A DNA stretch of 64,000 nt from Simiduia litorea (lineage in GTDB: Bacteria; Pseudomonadota; Gammaproteobacteria; Pseudomonadales; Cellvibrionaceae): contig NZ_AP031497.1 of NCBI RefSeq assembly GCF_042853465.1, forward strand, positions 496,001-560,000. The letters run 5' to 3'. The notes under the pieces were generated by a model that worked only from the letters and a program-made list of their open reading frames with translations, did not search any database and was not told the origin of the DNA. Every line of letters begins with the position of its first letter. The stretch's first letter is position 1. This document shows, one piece after another, positions 47,026-60,880 of the stretch. Position numbers and translations under genes: made by a program.

Positions 47026-47099
<74 letters not shown>

Positions 47100-47135
47100 G
47101 TTTTTGGCTGGGTTCCGAAAATGCGTAGTGTTTAC

Positions 47136-47211
47136 GCTCTTGTAGCTCAGCTGGTAGAGCACACCCTTGGTAAGGGTGAGGTCTCCGGTTCAATTCCGGA
47201 CAAGAGCTCCA
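47136..47211 (+). tRNA. thrT: tRNA-Thr (GGT)
   Basis: 76 bases with CCA. GCTCTTG pairs with CAAGAGC; the anticodon loop TTGGTAA reads GGT. It is 85 bases before tuf and cotranscribed with it. Confidence 0.96.
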
Positions 47212-47295
47212 GTTTCCGCAAAGGCAGGTCTTTTGCGGAGTTTTGTTTTGTTTGAAGAAACGATTTATCGCCCCTGTATATAGGAGACGTTAGCA

Positions 47296-48492
47296 ATGGC
47301 TAAGGCTAAGTTTGAACGTAACAAGCCCCACGTAAACGTGGGCACCATTGGTCACGTTGACCATGGTAAAACTACCCTGACAGCAGCTCTGACTCGCGTA
47401 TGTGCGGAAGTATGGGGCAGCGGTGCAGCGGTTGCATTTGATGGTATCGACTCGGCGCCAGAAGAGCGCGAGCGCGGTATCACCATTTCTGCAGCGCACG
47501 TGGAATATGATTCACCAATCCGTCACTACGCACACGTAGATTGCCCAGGTCACGCCGATTATGTGAAGAACATGATCACCGGTGCTGCGCAGATGGACGG
47601 CGCTATTCTGGTATGTTCTGCCGCTGATGGCCCAATGCCACAGACGCGCGAGCACATCCTGTTGTCACGTCAGGTAGGTGTACCTTACATCGTTGTGTTC
47701 CTGAACAAAGCCGACATGGTTGACGACGCCGAGCTATTAGAGCTGGTTGAAATGGAAGTTCGCGAGCTGTTGAGCCAGTACGAATTCCCAGGCGACGATA
47801 CCCCAATCATCATCGGTTCTGCGCTAATGGCGTTGAACGGTACCGATGAAAACGAAATGGGTACCACCGCTGTTAAGAAGTTGGTTGAGACGTTGGACTC
47901 TTACATTCCTGAGCCTGAGCGTGCAATCGACGGTGCTTTCTTGATGCCAATCGAAGACGTGTTCTCTATCTCTGGTCGCGGTACTGTTGTGACTGGTCGT
48001 ATCGAGCGCGGTATCGTTAAAGTGGGCGAAGAAATCGAGATCGTTGGTCTTCGCGATACCACCAAAACTACCTGTACTGGTGTTGAAATGTTCCGCAAGC
48101 TGCTTGACGAAGGTCGCGCTGGTGAGAACGTAGGTGTTCTGTTGCGCGGTACTAAGCGCGACGACGTTGAGCGTGGTCAGGTGTTGTCTAAGCCAGGCGC
48201 GATCAAGCCGCACACCAAGTTCCAGTCAGAAGTGTACGTATTGTCGAAAGACGAAGGTGGTCGTCACACGCCATTCTTCAAAGGCTACCGTCCACAGTTC
48301 TACTTCCGTACTACCGACGTAACTGGTGCTTGTGAGCTGCCAGAAGGCGTTGAGATGGTAATGCCAGGTGATAACGTGCAAATGGAAGTCACCTTGATTC
48401 ACCCAATCGCGATGGAAGACGGCTTGCGCTTCGCCATCCGTGAAGGTGGTCGTACCGTTGGTGCGGGTGTTGTTGCTAAGATCATCGAGTAA
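47296..48492 (+). CDS. tuf: Elongation factor Tu
   Basis: GTPase that delivers aminoacyl-tRNA to the ribosome. 398 residues. G1 GHVDHGKTTL, switch I RGITISAAHVEYD, G3 DCPGHADY and G4 NKAD are all present. The segment CAEVWGSGAAVAFDGIDSAPEERERG is the Cellvibrionales-like form, four or so residues different from E. coli. GGAGAC lies before the ATG. A GC hairpin (48513-48532) after the stop could be an attenuator before tRNA-Trp. This is the tufB position; a second copy would be expected after fusA, beyond the window. Confidence 0.98.
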   Translation: MAKAKFERNKPHVNVGTIGHVDHGKTTLTAALTRVCAEVWGSGAAVAFDGIDSAPEERERGITISAAHVEYDSPIRHYAHVDCPGHADYVKNMITGAAQMDGAILVCSAADGPMPQTREHILLSRQVGVPYIVVFLNKADMVDDAELLELVEMEVRELLSQYEFPGDDTPIIIGSALMALNGTDENEMGTTAVKKLVETLDSYIPEPERAIDGAFLMPIEDVFSISGRGTVVTGRIERGIVKVGEEIEIVGLRDTTKTTCTGVEMFRKLLDEGRAGENVGVLLRGTKRDDVERGQVLSKPGAIKPHTKFQSEVYVLSKDEGGRHTPFFKGYRPQFYFRTTDVTGACELPEGVEMVMPGDNVQMEVTLIHPIAMEDGLRFAIREGGRTVGAGVVAKIIE

Positions 48493-48556
48493 TCGTTGAT
48501 TGTTGCGCGGAGGCCGGGGCCTTGGTTCCGGCTTTCGTGTAAAAAGAAGTTTGTTT

Positions 48557-48632
48557 AGGCCAGTAGTTCAATTGGTAGAGCACCGGTCTCCAAAACCGGG
48601 TGTTGGGGGTTCGAGTCCCTCCTGGCCTGCCA
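48557..48632 (+). tRNA. trpT: tRNA-Trp (CCA)
   Basis: 76 bases with encoded CCA. AGGCCAG pairs with CTGGCCT; the anticodon loop CTCCAAA reads CCA. It lies between tuf and secE, as in E. coli and Pseudomonas. Confidence 0.97.
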
Positions 48633-48664
48633 TTTAATAAGAGTAGTTAAGGGTAAGTTCCCTG

Positions 48665-49033
48665 ATGAACGCTAAAGTAGAAGCTCCAGCCTTTCGGTTT
48701 GACGCAATTAAGTGGTTGCTTGTTGTTGCCATTGTTGCTGCCGGTGTCGTGGCAAATTCGCAATTTGCGGATGTGGCATTGCTTTACCGTGTGTTGGGTA
48801 TGGTGGCTGCAGGTTTAGTTGCCGTATTTATCGCTGTCAATACTGCCAAAGGTGCGGCTTTCTGGGGTTTGATGAAAGAAGCCCAGGTGGAAGTTCGCAA
48901 AGTGGTTTGGCCTACTCGCGAAGAGACTAACCAGACAACGCTGATCGTTTTGGCGGTGGTGTTGGTAATGGCTTTAATTCTCTGGTTGATCGACACCGTG
49001 CTGGGTTGGTTAGCGTCACTGATTATCGGCTGA
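48665..49033 (+). CDS. secE: Preprotein translocase subunit SecE
   Basis: Essential part of the SecYEG channel. 122 residues with three membrane helices (about 17-35, 41-60, 95-118), the gammaproteobacterial type. The conserved amphipathic region AQVEVRKVVWPTREETNQTT precedes the last helix. Cotranscribed with nusG, 16 bases downstream. Confidence 0.95.
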   Translation: MNAKVEAPAFRFDAIKWLLVVAIVAAGVVANSQFADVALLYRVLGMVAAGLVAVFIAVNTAKGAAFWGLMKEAQVEVRKVVWPTREETNQTTLIVLAVVLVMALILWLIDTVLGWLASLIIG

Positions 49034-49049
49034 TAAAAAAGGGTGAGCA

Positions 49050-49583
49050 ATGGCTAAGCGCTGGTATGTAGTACACGCCTATTCTGGGTTTGAAAAGAAA
49101 GTTGCCGCTTCATTAAAAGAGCGCATTGAGCTGCACAGCATGCAGGACAATTTTGGCGACGTGCTGGTTCCCACTGAAGAAGTGGTTGAGATGCGCGGCG
49201 GTCAAAAGCGTAAGAGTGAGCGCAAATTCTTCCCCGGTTACGTGTTGGTGCAAATGGAGTTGAATGATGACTCTTGGCACTTGGTTAAAGAAACTCCTCG
49301 AGTGATGGGGTTTATTGGTGGCAAGGCTGATAAGCCTGCACCCATTACGGAAAAAGAAGCGCAGGCTATATTGCAGCGTGTCGATGACTCCGCTGACAAG
49401 CCAAAACCAAAAACCATATTCGAGCCAGGTGAGATGGTTCGTGTGTGTGATGGTCCTTTCAACGACTTTAATGGTGTTGTTGAAGAGGTGAATTACGAAA
49501 AGAGCCGTTTGCGTGTGGCCGTATTGATTTTCGGTCGTTCGACGCCGGTTGAGCTTGAGTTTGGTCAGGTAGAAAAGGCCTAA
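49050..49583 (+). CDS. nusG: Transcription elongation/termination factor NusG
   Basis: Binds RNA polymerase and links it to Rho or ribosomal protein S10. 177 residues: an N-terminal NGN domain (MAKRWYVVHAYSGFEKKVAASLKERI) and a C-terminal KOW domain (FEPGEMVRVCDGPFNDFNGVVEEVNYEKSRLRV). Typical length and sequence. Confidence 0.97.
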   Translation: MAKRWYVVHAYSGFEKKVAASLKERIELHSMQDNFGDVLVPTEEVVEMRGGQKRKSERKFFPGYVLVQMELNDDSWHLVKETPRVMGFIGGKADKPAPITEKEAQAILQRVDDSADKPKPKTIFEPGEMVRVCDGPFNDFNGVVEEVNYEKSRLRVAVLIFGRSTPVELEFGQVEKA

Positions 49584-49600
49584 AACTCGCAATTTTATTG

Positions 49601-49632
49601 CCTTCCTGTGTGTTTTCGCACAGGAAGGTTTT
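49601..49632 (+). terminator. Attenuator/terminator hairpin between nusG and rplK
   Basis: CCTTCCTGTG-TGTTTTCG-CACAGGAAGG followed by TTTT. It separates secE-nusG from the ribosomal protein genes. Confidence 0.75.
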
Positions 49633-49675
49633 CGTGTCTCTGAGTTTTGCAAATTTTTTTGCGGCTTTAGAGGCT

Positions 49676-49727
49676 GGGGAGCCAGTGACGAAAGTTTCGC
49701 CAAAAACTTTTCGAGGCGCTAAAACCC
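49676..49727 (+). promoter_or_regulatory. L1-binding leader of rplK
   Basis: GGGGAGCC (49676-49683) and GAGGCGCTAAAACCC (49713-49727) reproduce the conserved halves of the E. coli L11 leader that mimics the L1 site of 23S rRNA. Excess L1 binding here represses rplK-rplA. The central part differs and is longer than in E. coli. Confidence 0.7.
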
Positions 49728-49744
49728 AACTATGGGAGTAAATC

Positions 49745-50176
49745 ATGGCTAAGAAAATTAATGCTTACATCAAGCTGCAAGTTGCAGCTGGCAAAGCTAA
49801 CCCATCGCCACCAGTAGGTCCGGCGCTTGGTCAGCACGGCGTCAACATCATGGAGTTCTGTAAAGCGTTTAACGCCCAGACTCAAGAAATGGAAGCGGGT
49901 GCGCCAGTGCCTGTTGTGATCAGCGTATACAGCGATCGCTCTTTCACTTTCACCATGAAAACGCCACCAGCGTCTTACTTGTTGAAAAAAGCGGCGGGTT
50001 TGAAGAGCGGTTCACCGCGTCCAAACACGCAAAAAGTTGGCACGGTTACCCGCGCGCAACTTGAACAAATTGTTAACACCAAGCGTCCGGACCTTACCGC
50101 TGCTGATATGGATGCCGCTCTGCGCACTATCGCCGGTTCTGCCCGCTCCATGGGTCTAGATGTGGAGGGTTTGTAA
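49745..50176 (+). CDS. rplK: 50S ribosomal protein L11
   Basis: Forms the GTPase-associated centre with L10 and L7/L12. 143 residues; N-terminal YIKLQVAAGKANPSPPVGPALGQHGVNIMEFCKAFN and C-terminal RNA-binding domain. Starts 17 bases after the L1-leader core, with GGGAG before the ATG. One base separates it from rplA. Confidence 0.98.
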   Translation: MAKKINAYIKLQVAAGKANPSPPVGPALGQHGVNIMEFCKAFNAQTQEMEAGAPVPVVISVYSDRSFTFTMKTPPASYLLKKAAGLKSGSPRPNTQKVGTVTRAQLEQIVNTKRPDLTAADMDAALRTIAGSARSMGLDVEGL

Positions 50177-50177
50177 G

Positions 50178-50873
50178 ATGGCTAAATTGAGCAAGCGTCA
50201 GCGCGCGATTCGTGAAAAAGTTGATTTCACCAAAACTTACGGCATCGCTGATGCAGTAGCGTTGTTGAAAGACGTTTCATCAGTAAAATTTCCAGAGTCA
50301 GTGGAAGTTGCCATTAATTTAGGTATCGATCCACGTAAATCAGATCAGTCTGTGCGTGGGGCCACTACGTTGCCACACGGTACCGGTAAGTCCGTGCGCG
50401 TTGCCGTGTTCACCCAGGGTGCAAACGCCGAAGCTGCTAAAGCGGCTGGTGCAGAGTTTGTTGGTATGGATGAGCTGGCTGCTGAAATTAAAGGCGGCAT
50501 GATGGATTTCGACGTAGTCATCGCCGATCCAGCGGCTATGCGCGTTGTTGGTCAGTTAGGTCAGGTTTTAGGCCCACGTGGTTTGATGCCTAACCCCAAG
50601 ACTGGCACCGTCACACCAGACGTTGTAACCGCTATTAAAAATGCCAAAGCTGGTCAGGTGCGTTTCCGTGCTGAGAAAGGCGGTATTGTGCATGGCGGTA
50701 TCGGCAAGTTGGCGTTCGACGCCAATGCACTGAAGGAAAACTTAGAAGCCTTGATCAACGACCTTAAGCGTCTGAAGCCAGCGTCTTCTAAAGGTGTTTA
50801 CCTGAAGCGCATTTCCCTGAGCACCACTATGGGCCCAGGTTTGATTATTGATCAATCAACTTTAGACGTTTAA
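50178..50873 (+). CDS. rplA: 50S ribosomal protein L1
   Basis: L1 stalk protein and translational repressor of rplK-rplA. 231 residues from the ATG at 50178 (MAKLSKRQRAIREKVD), one base after the rplK stop; a start further upstream would overlap rplK. GPRGLMPNPKTGTVTPDV is the family signature. Confidence 0.98.
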   Translation: MAKLSKRQRAIREKVDFTKTYGIADAVALLKDVSSVKFPESVEVAINLGIDPRKSDQSVRGATTLPHGTGKSVRVAVFTQGANAEAAKAAGAEFVGMDELAAEIKGGMMDFDVVIADPAAMRVVGQLGQVLGPRGLMPNPKTGTVTPDVVTAIKNAKAGQVRFRAEKGGIVHGGIGKLAFDANALKENLEALINDLKRLKPASSKGVYLKRISLSTTMGPGLIIDQSTLDV

Positions 50874-50889
50874 GTCTTAAGTTAAACAG

Positions 50890-51015
50890 AACTTTGGGGG
50901 CCGGCGTTGCCGGTCTGTCAAAGACCGTAGGTAAGCAAATTTCGATTTGCTTTCAATAGCGTCAAAAGGCGAAAGCTTGGCGGCAAAACCTACGCAGATG
51001 GTGGCCCAATTCAGT
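50890..51015 (+). promoter_or_regulatory. L10 leader of rplJ
   Basis: The core AAGACCGTAGGT (50921-50932) and ACCTACGCAGATGGTG (50988-51003) matches the L10(L7/L12)4-binding leader; GTAGGT pairs with ACCTAC and an AAGCAAAT/ATTTGCTT hairpin (50934-50952) lies between. Bound L10 complex represses rplJ-rplL. Confidence 0.85.
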
Positions 51016-51121
51016 ATTTGCTGGATTTGAAACACCGAAAAACGCAACGTTAGTCTATAAGTAGTGGCTATTTGTTGTTTTGTTAATGATTAGCTTTGCT
51101 AATCAAATCCAGGAGAAGATC

Positions 51122-51616
51122 GTGGCACTAGGACTTGAAGACAAAAAAGCGATTGTCGCTGAAGTCCAGGAAGCTGCTAAAAGCGCTCTCTCTGCTGTTG
51201 TTGCCGATGCACGCGGTGTAACCGTGTCTAGCATGACAGCACTGCGTAAAGAAGCTCGTGATAATGGCGTATGGCTTAAAGTCGTGCGTAATACACTTGC
51301 TCGCCGCGCAGTAGAGGGAACTGACTTTGCGTGTCTTAACGACGCGTTAGTAGGTCCATCTTTGATTGCATTCTCTACCGAGCACCCAGGTGCCGGCGCG
51401 CGAATTCTTAGCGAATTTGCCAAGAGCAATCCAAAGCTGGAGCTGAAGTCAGCATCTTTCGAAGGTGGATTGGTTGATATCGCTCTGTTGGCAAGCTTGC
51501 CGACATACGATGAAGCCATCGCCAAGTTGATGAGCGTAATGAAAGAAGCAGCTGCTGGTAAATTGGTTCGCACTATTGCGGCTATCCGTGACCAGAAAGA
51601 GCAAGCGGCAGCTTAA
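51122..51616 (+). CDS. rplJ: 50S ribosomal protein L10
   Basis: Base of the L7/L12 stalk. 164 residues from a GTG at 51122 (MALGLEDKKAIVAEVQEAAK), with AGGAGAAG seven bases upstream; a start at 51080 would put the leader inside the gene and is unlikely. The C-terminal helix that carries L7/L12 dimers is present (LMSVMKEAAAGKLVRTIAAIRDQ). Confidence 0.96.
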   Translation: MALGLEDKKAIVAEVQEAAKSALSAVVADARGVTVSSMTALRKEARDNGVWLKVVRNTLARRAVEGTDFACLNDALVGPSLIAFSTEHPGAGARILSEFAKSNPKLELKSASFEGGLVDIALLASLPTYDEAIAKLMSVMKEAAAGKLVRTIAAIRDQKEQAAA

Positions 51617-51681
51617 TCCGTCGGATTATCTGTTCGTAAATTTATTTCGAGCGCAAGCTCACATAATGTAGGAATTGAGTC

Positions 51682-52050
51682 ATGTCTCTGACTAAAGACG
51701 ATATCATCAATGCAGTTGCCGCAATGTCTGTTACCGACGTTGTTGAACTGATCACTGCTATGGAAGAGAAGTTCGGCGTTTCTGCTGCTGCAGCTGTTGC
51801 TGTTGCTGGCGGTGCTGGCGCTGCTGCTGAAGAAGAAAAGACCGAGTTCGACGTTGTTCTGACTGCCGCTGGCGACAAGAAAGTTAACGTGATCAAGGCT
51901 GTTCGTGGCATTACCGGTCTTGGCCTGAAAGAAGCCAAAGACTTGGTAGACGGCGCGCCAAAAACTCTGAAAGAAGGCGTGTCTAAGGCTGAAGCCGAAG
52001 CTGCTAAGAAAGAGTTAGAAGAAGCTGGTGCTTCTGTAGAGTTGAAGTAA
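51682..52050 (+). CDS. rplL: 50S ribosomal protein L7/L12
   Basis: Stalk protein that recruits translation GTPases. 122 residues: N-terminal dimerisation domain (about 1-35), Ala/Gly-rich hinge (about 37-52) and globular C-terminal domain with KVNVIKAVRGITGLGLKEAKDLV. Followed by the attenuator before rpoB. Confidence 0.98.
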   Translation: MSLTKDDIINAVAAMSVTDVVELITAMEEKFGVSAAAAVAVAGGAGAAAEEEKTEFDVVLTAAGDKKVNVIKAVRGITGLGLKEAKDLVDGAPKTLKEGVSKAEAEAAKKELEEAGASVELK

Positions 52051-52093
52051 TTCAGGTCTACTGTGAAAAGGGTCAGTAGTTAATACTGGCTTG

Positions 52094-52126
52094 GGCTGGC
52101 GGGGCGAAAATCCCGCCGGCCTTTTT
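52094..52126 (+). terminator. rplL-rpoB attenuator
   Basis: GGCTGGCGGG-GCGAAAAT-CCCGCCGGCC and a T5 run. Same position as the partial terminator of E. coli that lowers rpoBC expression relative to rplJL. The rest of the 247-base gap may hold an RNase III site, not identified. Confidence 0.8.
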
Positions 52127-52297
52127 CCGTTTGCGGTCGACGGTAATGACCGAAGCGTGATATTCGAGGTGGAAGCTTCTTATAGTTCATGCGCACAGCA
52201 AGACGCTGATGAAACCGTAGCAATGAAGTGCTTTACAAAGTGCTTCTAGGCTCAGAGATTCCAAAAGCCCAATTCGTGAACAAGCTGGGGAATACTG

Positions 52298-55200
52298 ATG
52301 GCTTACTCATATACTGAGAAAAAACGTATCCGCAAGGACTTCGGCAAACTGCCGAGTGTAATGGATGTACCTTACCTCCTGGCGATTCAGTTGGACTCCT
52401 ACAGAAAGTTTACCCAGGCAGATGCTTCTGCCGATGCGCGCACAGATTTCGGTCTGCATGCTGCATTTAAGTCGGTATTCCCTATTGTGAGTTATTCCGG
52501 GAACGCAGCCCTGGAATATGTCAGCTATGCCTTAGGCAAAGCGGCATTTGACGTGAATGAATGTATTTTGCGCGGCGTGACTTACGCAGCTCCTTTGCGC
52601 GTAAAAGTTCGATTGATCATTTACGATAAAGAATCTGCGAATAAATCCATTAAGGATATTAAAGAACAAGAAGTCTACATGGGTGAAATTCCACTCATGA
52701 CGGACAACGGTACCTTTGTTATCAATGGTACTGAGCGAGTGATCGTATCTCAGTTGCATCGTTCGCCTGGCGTTTTCTTCGATCACGACAAGGGCAAGAC
52801 TCACTCATCGGGTAAATTGCTATTTACCGCGCGCGTGATTCCTTACCGTGGTTCGTGGTTGGATTTTGAATTCGATCCGAAAGATCTGGTTTTCGTCCGT
52901 ATTGACCGTCGTCGCAAGCTGCCTGCTACTATTTTGTTGCGCGCGCTTGGCTTTACCTCAGAGCAAATGCTCGACATGTTCTTCGACACCAGCAAGTTTG
53001 CTATCAATAAAGATGGTGAGTTTGTGTTGGAGCTGGTGCCTTCCCGCCTACGTGGCGATGTGGCAACCTTCGACATCAAAGACAAGAAAGGTAAAGTCTT
53101 GATCGAAGAGGGGCGTCGTATTACTGCACGTCATATTCGCGATCTTGAGAAAGCAGGTATCACAGACCTAGTTGTACCTAACAGCTATCTCGTTGGCAAG
53201 GCTTTGGCAAAAGATATCGTCGACGAAAAGACCGGCGAATTGTTGCTTGAGTGTAATACTGAAATTACTGATGAAGTTTTGGAAACATTGCGCGAAGCCA
53301 ATGTTAACGAAATTGAAACCCTGTACACCAATGACATCGACTGCGGTCCTTTTGTTTCCGACACGCTGCGTGTAGACCCTACTCGCTCGCCGCTGGAAGC
53401 ATTGGTAGAAATCTATCGCATGATGCGCCCTGGTGAGCCACCAACAAAAGAATCTGCAGAAACACTGTTCCAGAATCTATTCTTCAGCCAAGAGCGTTAC
53501 GATCTTTCTGCGGTAGGCCGCATGAAGTTCAACCGTCGCTTGAGCCGCGAAGATGAAACTGGCGAAGGCGTATTGTCAAACGACGATATCGTCGATGTTA
53601 TGCGCACCTTAATTGCGATCCGTAACGGCCAAGGCGTTGTCGATGATATCGATCACCTGGGTAACCGTCGCGTTCGCTCTGTAGGTGAAATGGCAGAGAA
53701 CCAGTTCCGTGTTGGTTTGGTTCGGGTTGAGCGCGCTGTTAAAGAGCGTTTGTCCATGGCAGAAAGCGAAGGTTTGATGCCGCAAGATTTGATCAACGCG
53801 AAACCAGTAGCCGCCGCAGTGAAGGAGTTCTTCGGTTCTTCTCAGCTGTCCCAGTTCATGGATCAAAACAACCCACTGTCCGAAGTGACGCACAAGCGTC
53901 GTGTATCAGCCTTAGGCCCAGGCGGTCTAACGCGCGAGCGCGCAGGTTTCGAAGTGCGCGACGTACATCCGACTCACTACGGTCGCGTATGTCCCATCGA
54001 AACACCGGAAGGTCCGAACATTGGTTTGATCAATTCATTGGCGACTTATGCCCGCACTAACGATTACGGTTTCCTAGAGAGCCCTTATCGCAAAGTGAAA
54101 GATGGCCAAGTCACCGATGAGATTGAATACTTGTCTGCGATCAATGAGGCTGAGCAAGTTATTGCACAGGCGTCGGCGGTGGTTGATAAAAATGGCAAGC
54201 TAACTGAAGAGTTGGTTTCTGTTCGTTATTCAAACGAATTCACCTTGAAAGCTCCTGGTGATGTGACCTACATGGACGTGAGTCCGCGTCAGGTTGTATC
54301 TGTTGCAGCGTCGTTGATTCCATTCCTGGAGCACGATGATGCCAACCGTGCATTGATGGGATCGAACATGCAGCGTCAGGCTGTACCAACATTGAAAGCT
54401 GAGAAGCCTTTAGTGGGTACCGGTATGGAGCGTCACGTTGCGGTCGACTCTGGTGTCTGTGTGGTTGCTAAGCGTGGCGGTGTTGTCGACCGTGTAGATG
54501 CCTCGCGTATCGTCATTAAAGTGAACGATGGTGAAGTGGATACCGGTGATGCTGGTGTTGATATTTATAATCTCACCAAGTACACCCGCTCAAACCAAAA
54601 TACCTGTATTAATCAGCGCGCCATTGTAAAAACTGGTGATGTGATTGCCCGTGGTGACGTGTTGGCTGACGGTCCTTCTGTGGACATGGGCGAGCTGGCC
54701 TTGGGTCAAAACATGCGCATCGCGTTCATGCCTTGGAATGGCTACAACTTCGAAGATTCCATCTTGGTTTCTGAGCGTGTTGTGCAAGAAGATCGTTTCA
54801 CCACGATTCACATTCAAGAGCTGACCTGTATCGCGCGCGATACTAAATTGGGTAGTGAAGAGATCACGGCAGATATTCCAAACGTCGGCGAAAGTGCGCT
54901 GGCGAAACTGGATGAATCCGGCATTGTTTACATCGGTGCCGAAGTGGGTGCTGGCGACATTCTGGTTGGTAAGGTAACACCTAAAGGTGAAACTCAGCTG
55001 ACGCCAGAAGAAAAGCTGCTGCGCGCCATTTTCGGTGAGAAAGCATCGGACGTGAAAGATACGTCTCTGCGTGTTGGTACCGGTACCCGCGGTACTGTTA
55101 TCGACGTGCAGGTGTTTACTCGCGACGGTATCGAGAAAGATCAGCGCTCTAGAGAGATCGAAAAGTCTCAGCTAGATAAAGTGCGTAAGGATTTGAATGA

Positions 55201-56383
55201 AGAATACCGCATCATGGAAAATGCAACCTTCGAGCGTCTGCGTGCAGCGCTAGTGGGTCAAAAAGTTTCCTCAGGTAAAAATGTTAAGAAGGGCGAAGTG
55301 CTCACCGATGACATTTTGAATGAGTTGCCCTATGAGCAGTGGTACAAGCTGCGCATGGCAGAAGATGCATTGAACGAGCAGTTGGATGCCGCTGAAGCAG
55401 GCTTGATTGAACGTCGCAAAATTCTTGACGAGCGTTTCGAAGATAAGAAGCGTAAGTTGGAAACTGGCGATGATTTGTCTCCCGGCGTGTTGAAGATTGT
55501 TAAGGTCTACTTAGCGATTAAGCGTCGTATCCAGCCTGGCGATAAGATGGCTGGTCGTCACGGTAACAAAGGTGTTATCTCCGTCATCATGCCGGTAGAA
55601 GATATGCCTTATGACGAGTTTGGTCAGCCGGTTGATATCGTGCTTAACCCGCTTGGCGTACCTTCGCGTATGAACGTGGGTCAGGTGCTGGAAATGCACT
55701 TGGGTATGGCTGCAAAAGGCTTAGGCGACAAGATCAACGTGATGCTCGAAGAGCAGCGTAAGATTGCCGATGTGCGTAAGTTCTTGGATGAGGTGTACAA
55801 CAAAACCGGTGATGCATTGGCGAAAGCTGATCTCACTAAGTTCACCGACGAAGAAGTGCTTGAGCTTGCGGGCAACCTGCGCAACGGCGTGCCTATGGCA
55901 ACGCCAGTGTTTGATGGCGCTAAGGAAACTGAAATTAAAGCGCTGCTGCGTTTGGCAGATCTTTCTGACACAGGTCAGGTTCAGTTGTATGACGGTCGCT
56001 CCGGTGACCCATTCCAGCGTCACACGACCGTTGGTTACATGTACATGCTCAAGTTGAACCACTTGGTTGACGACAAAATGCACGCGCGTTCTACCGGTTC
56101 TTACAGCTTGGTTACTCAGCAGCCGCTGGGTGGTAAAGCGCAGTTCGGTGGTCAGCGTTTCGGTGAGATGGAGGTGTGGGCGTTGGAGGCATACGGTGCC
56201 GCTTACACCCTGCAAGAAATGCTCACTGTTAAGTCTGATGACGTGAATGGCCGTACGAAGATGTATAAAAACATCGTAGATGGTGATCACAGAATGGAAC
56301 CTGGCATGCCCGAATCTTTCAACGTGTTGGTGAAAGAAATTCGGTCACTGGGTATTAACATGGAATTGGAACACGATTCTTAA
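52298..56383 (+). CDS. rpoB: RNA polymerase subunit beta
   Basis: Core subunit of RNA polymerase. 1361 residues, full length. The rifampicin region reads FFGSSQLSQFMDQNNPLSEV then THKRRVSALGPGG with the sensitive-type D, H and S residues. GKVTPKGETQLTPEEKLLRA and MAGRHGNKGVISVIMP complete the catalytic core. Followed by rpoC after 85 bases. Confidence 0.99.
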   Translation: MAYSYTEKKRIRKDFGKLPSVMDVPYLLAIQLDSYRKFTQADASADARTDFGLHAAFKSVFPIVSYSGNAALEYVSYALGKAAFDVNECILRGVTYAAPLRVKVRLIIYDKESANKSIKDIKEQEVYMGEIPLMTDNGTFVINGTERVIVSQLHRSPGVFFDHDKGKTHSSGKLLFTARVIPYRGSWLDFEFDPKDLVFVRIDRRRKLPATILLRALGFTSEQMLDMFFDTSKFAINKDGEFVLELVPSRLRGDVATFDIKDKKGKVLIEEGRRITARHIRDLEKAGITDLVVPNSYLVGKALAKDIVDEKTGELLLECNTEITDEVLETLREANVNEIETLYTNDIDCGPFVSDTLRVDPTRSPLEALVEIYRMMRPGEPPTKESAETLFQNLFFSQERYDLSAVGRMKFNRRLSREDETGEGVLSNDDIVDVMRTLIAIRNGQGVVDDIDHLGNRRVRSVGEMAENQFRVGLVRVERAVKERLSMAESEGLMPQDLINAKPVAAAVKEFFGSSQLSQFMDQNNPLSEVTHKRRVSALGPGGLTRERAGFEVRDVHPTHYGRVCPIETPEGPNIGLINSLATYARTNDYGFLESPYRKVKDGQVTDEIEYLSAINEAEQVIAQASAVVDKNGKLTEELVSVRYSNEFTLKAPGDVTYMDVSPRQVVSVAASLIPFLEHDDANRALMGSNMQRQAVPTLKAEKPLVGTGMERHVAVDSGVCVVAKRGGVVDRVDASRIVIKVNDGEVDTGDAGVDIYNLTKYTRSNQNTCINQRAIVKTGDVIARGDVLADGPSVDMGELALGQNMRIAFMPWNGYNFEDSILVSERVVQEDRFTTIHIQELTCIARDTKLGSEEITADIPNVGESALAKLDESGIVYIGAEVGAGDILVGKVTPKGETQLTPEEKLLRAIFGEKASDVKDTSLRVGTGTRGTVIDVQVFTRDGIEKDQRSREIEKSQLDKVRKDLNEEYRIMENATFERLRAALVGQKVSSGKNVKKGEVLTDDILNELPYEQWYKLRMAEDALNEQLDAAEAGLIERRKILDERFEDKKRKLETGDDLSPGVLKIVKVYLAIKRRIQPGDKMAGRHGNKGVISVIMPVEDMPYDEFGQPVDIVLNPLGVPSRMNVGQVLEMHLGMAAKGLGDKINVMLEEQRKIADVRKFLDEVYNKTGDALAKADLTKFTDEEVLELAGNLRNGVPMATPVFDGAKETEIKALLRLADLSDTGQVQLYDGRSGDPFQRHTTVGYMYMLKLNHLVDDKMHARSTGSYSLVTQQPLGGKAQFGGQRFGEMEVWALEAYGAAYTLQEMLTVKSDDVNGRTKMYKNIVDGDHRMEPGMPESFNVLVKEIRSLGINMELEHDS

Positions 56384-56468
56384 TCCATTGTTTGCATGAC
56401 ATCGAAGGGCGGGAGCGTTGCTCCCGCTGGCACACCCGGAGCTATTTAAGCCCATTGGAGGAAGCGCC

Positions 56469-60689
<4,221 letters not shown>

Positions 60690-60720
60690 GTTTTAGGCTA
60701 AAAAACACGTGAGATGGGTG

Positions 60721-60746
60721 CAGCCAGGGCAACTTGGCTGTTTTTT
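60721..60746 (+). terminator. Terminator of the rplKAJL-rpoBC unit
   Basis: CAGCCA-GGGCAACT-TGGCTG and a T6 run, 32 bases after the rpoC stop. The 6-bp stem is short, so read-through to rpsL is possible. Confidence 0.65.
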
Positions 60747-60750
60747 CATC

Positions 60751-60779
60751 TTGACTGGGGTGGGGGGCGTCCTTACAAT
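60751..60779 (+). promoter_or_regulatory. Promoter of the rpsL-rpsG-fusA operon
   Basis: TTGACT (60751-60756), a 17-base spacer and TACAAT (60774-60779), followed by GCGCCTCCC. Close to consensus, and placed directly after the rpoC terminator. Confidence 0.75.
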
Positions 60780-60880
60780 GCGCCTCCCACTTTTTCTGAG
60801 TGGGGCAGGCGGTTGCCTGCACTTTTAACTGCGTTATCCGACTGTTGGGTAGCGAAAACTAGTTTGTGGAGTTTATTTTC

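Noticed and set aside
54590..56290. Antisense frames in rpoB and rpoC
   Set aside because: Shadows of highly biased coding sequence on the plus strand; the plus-strand products are full-length and essential.
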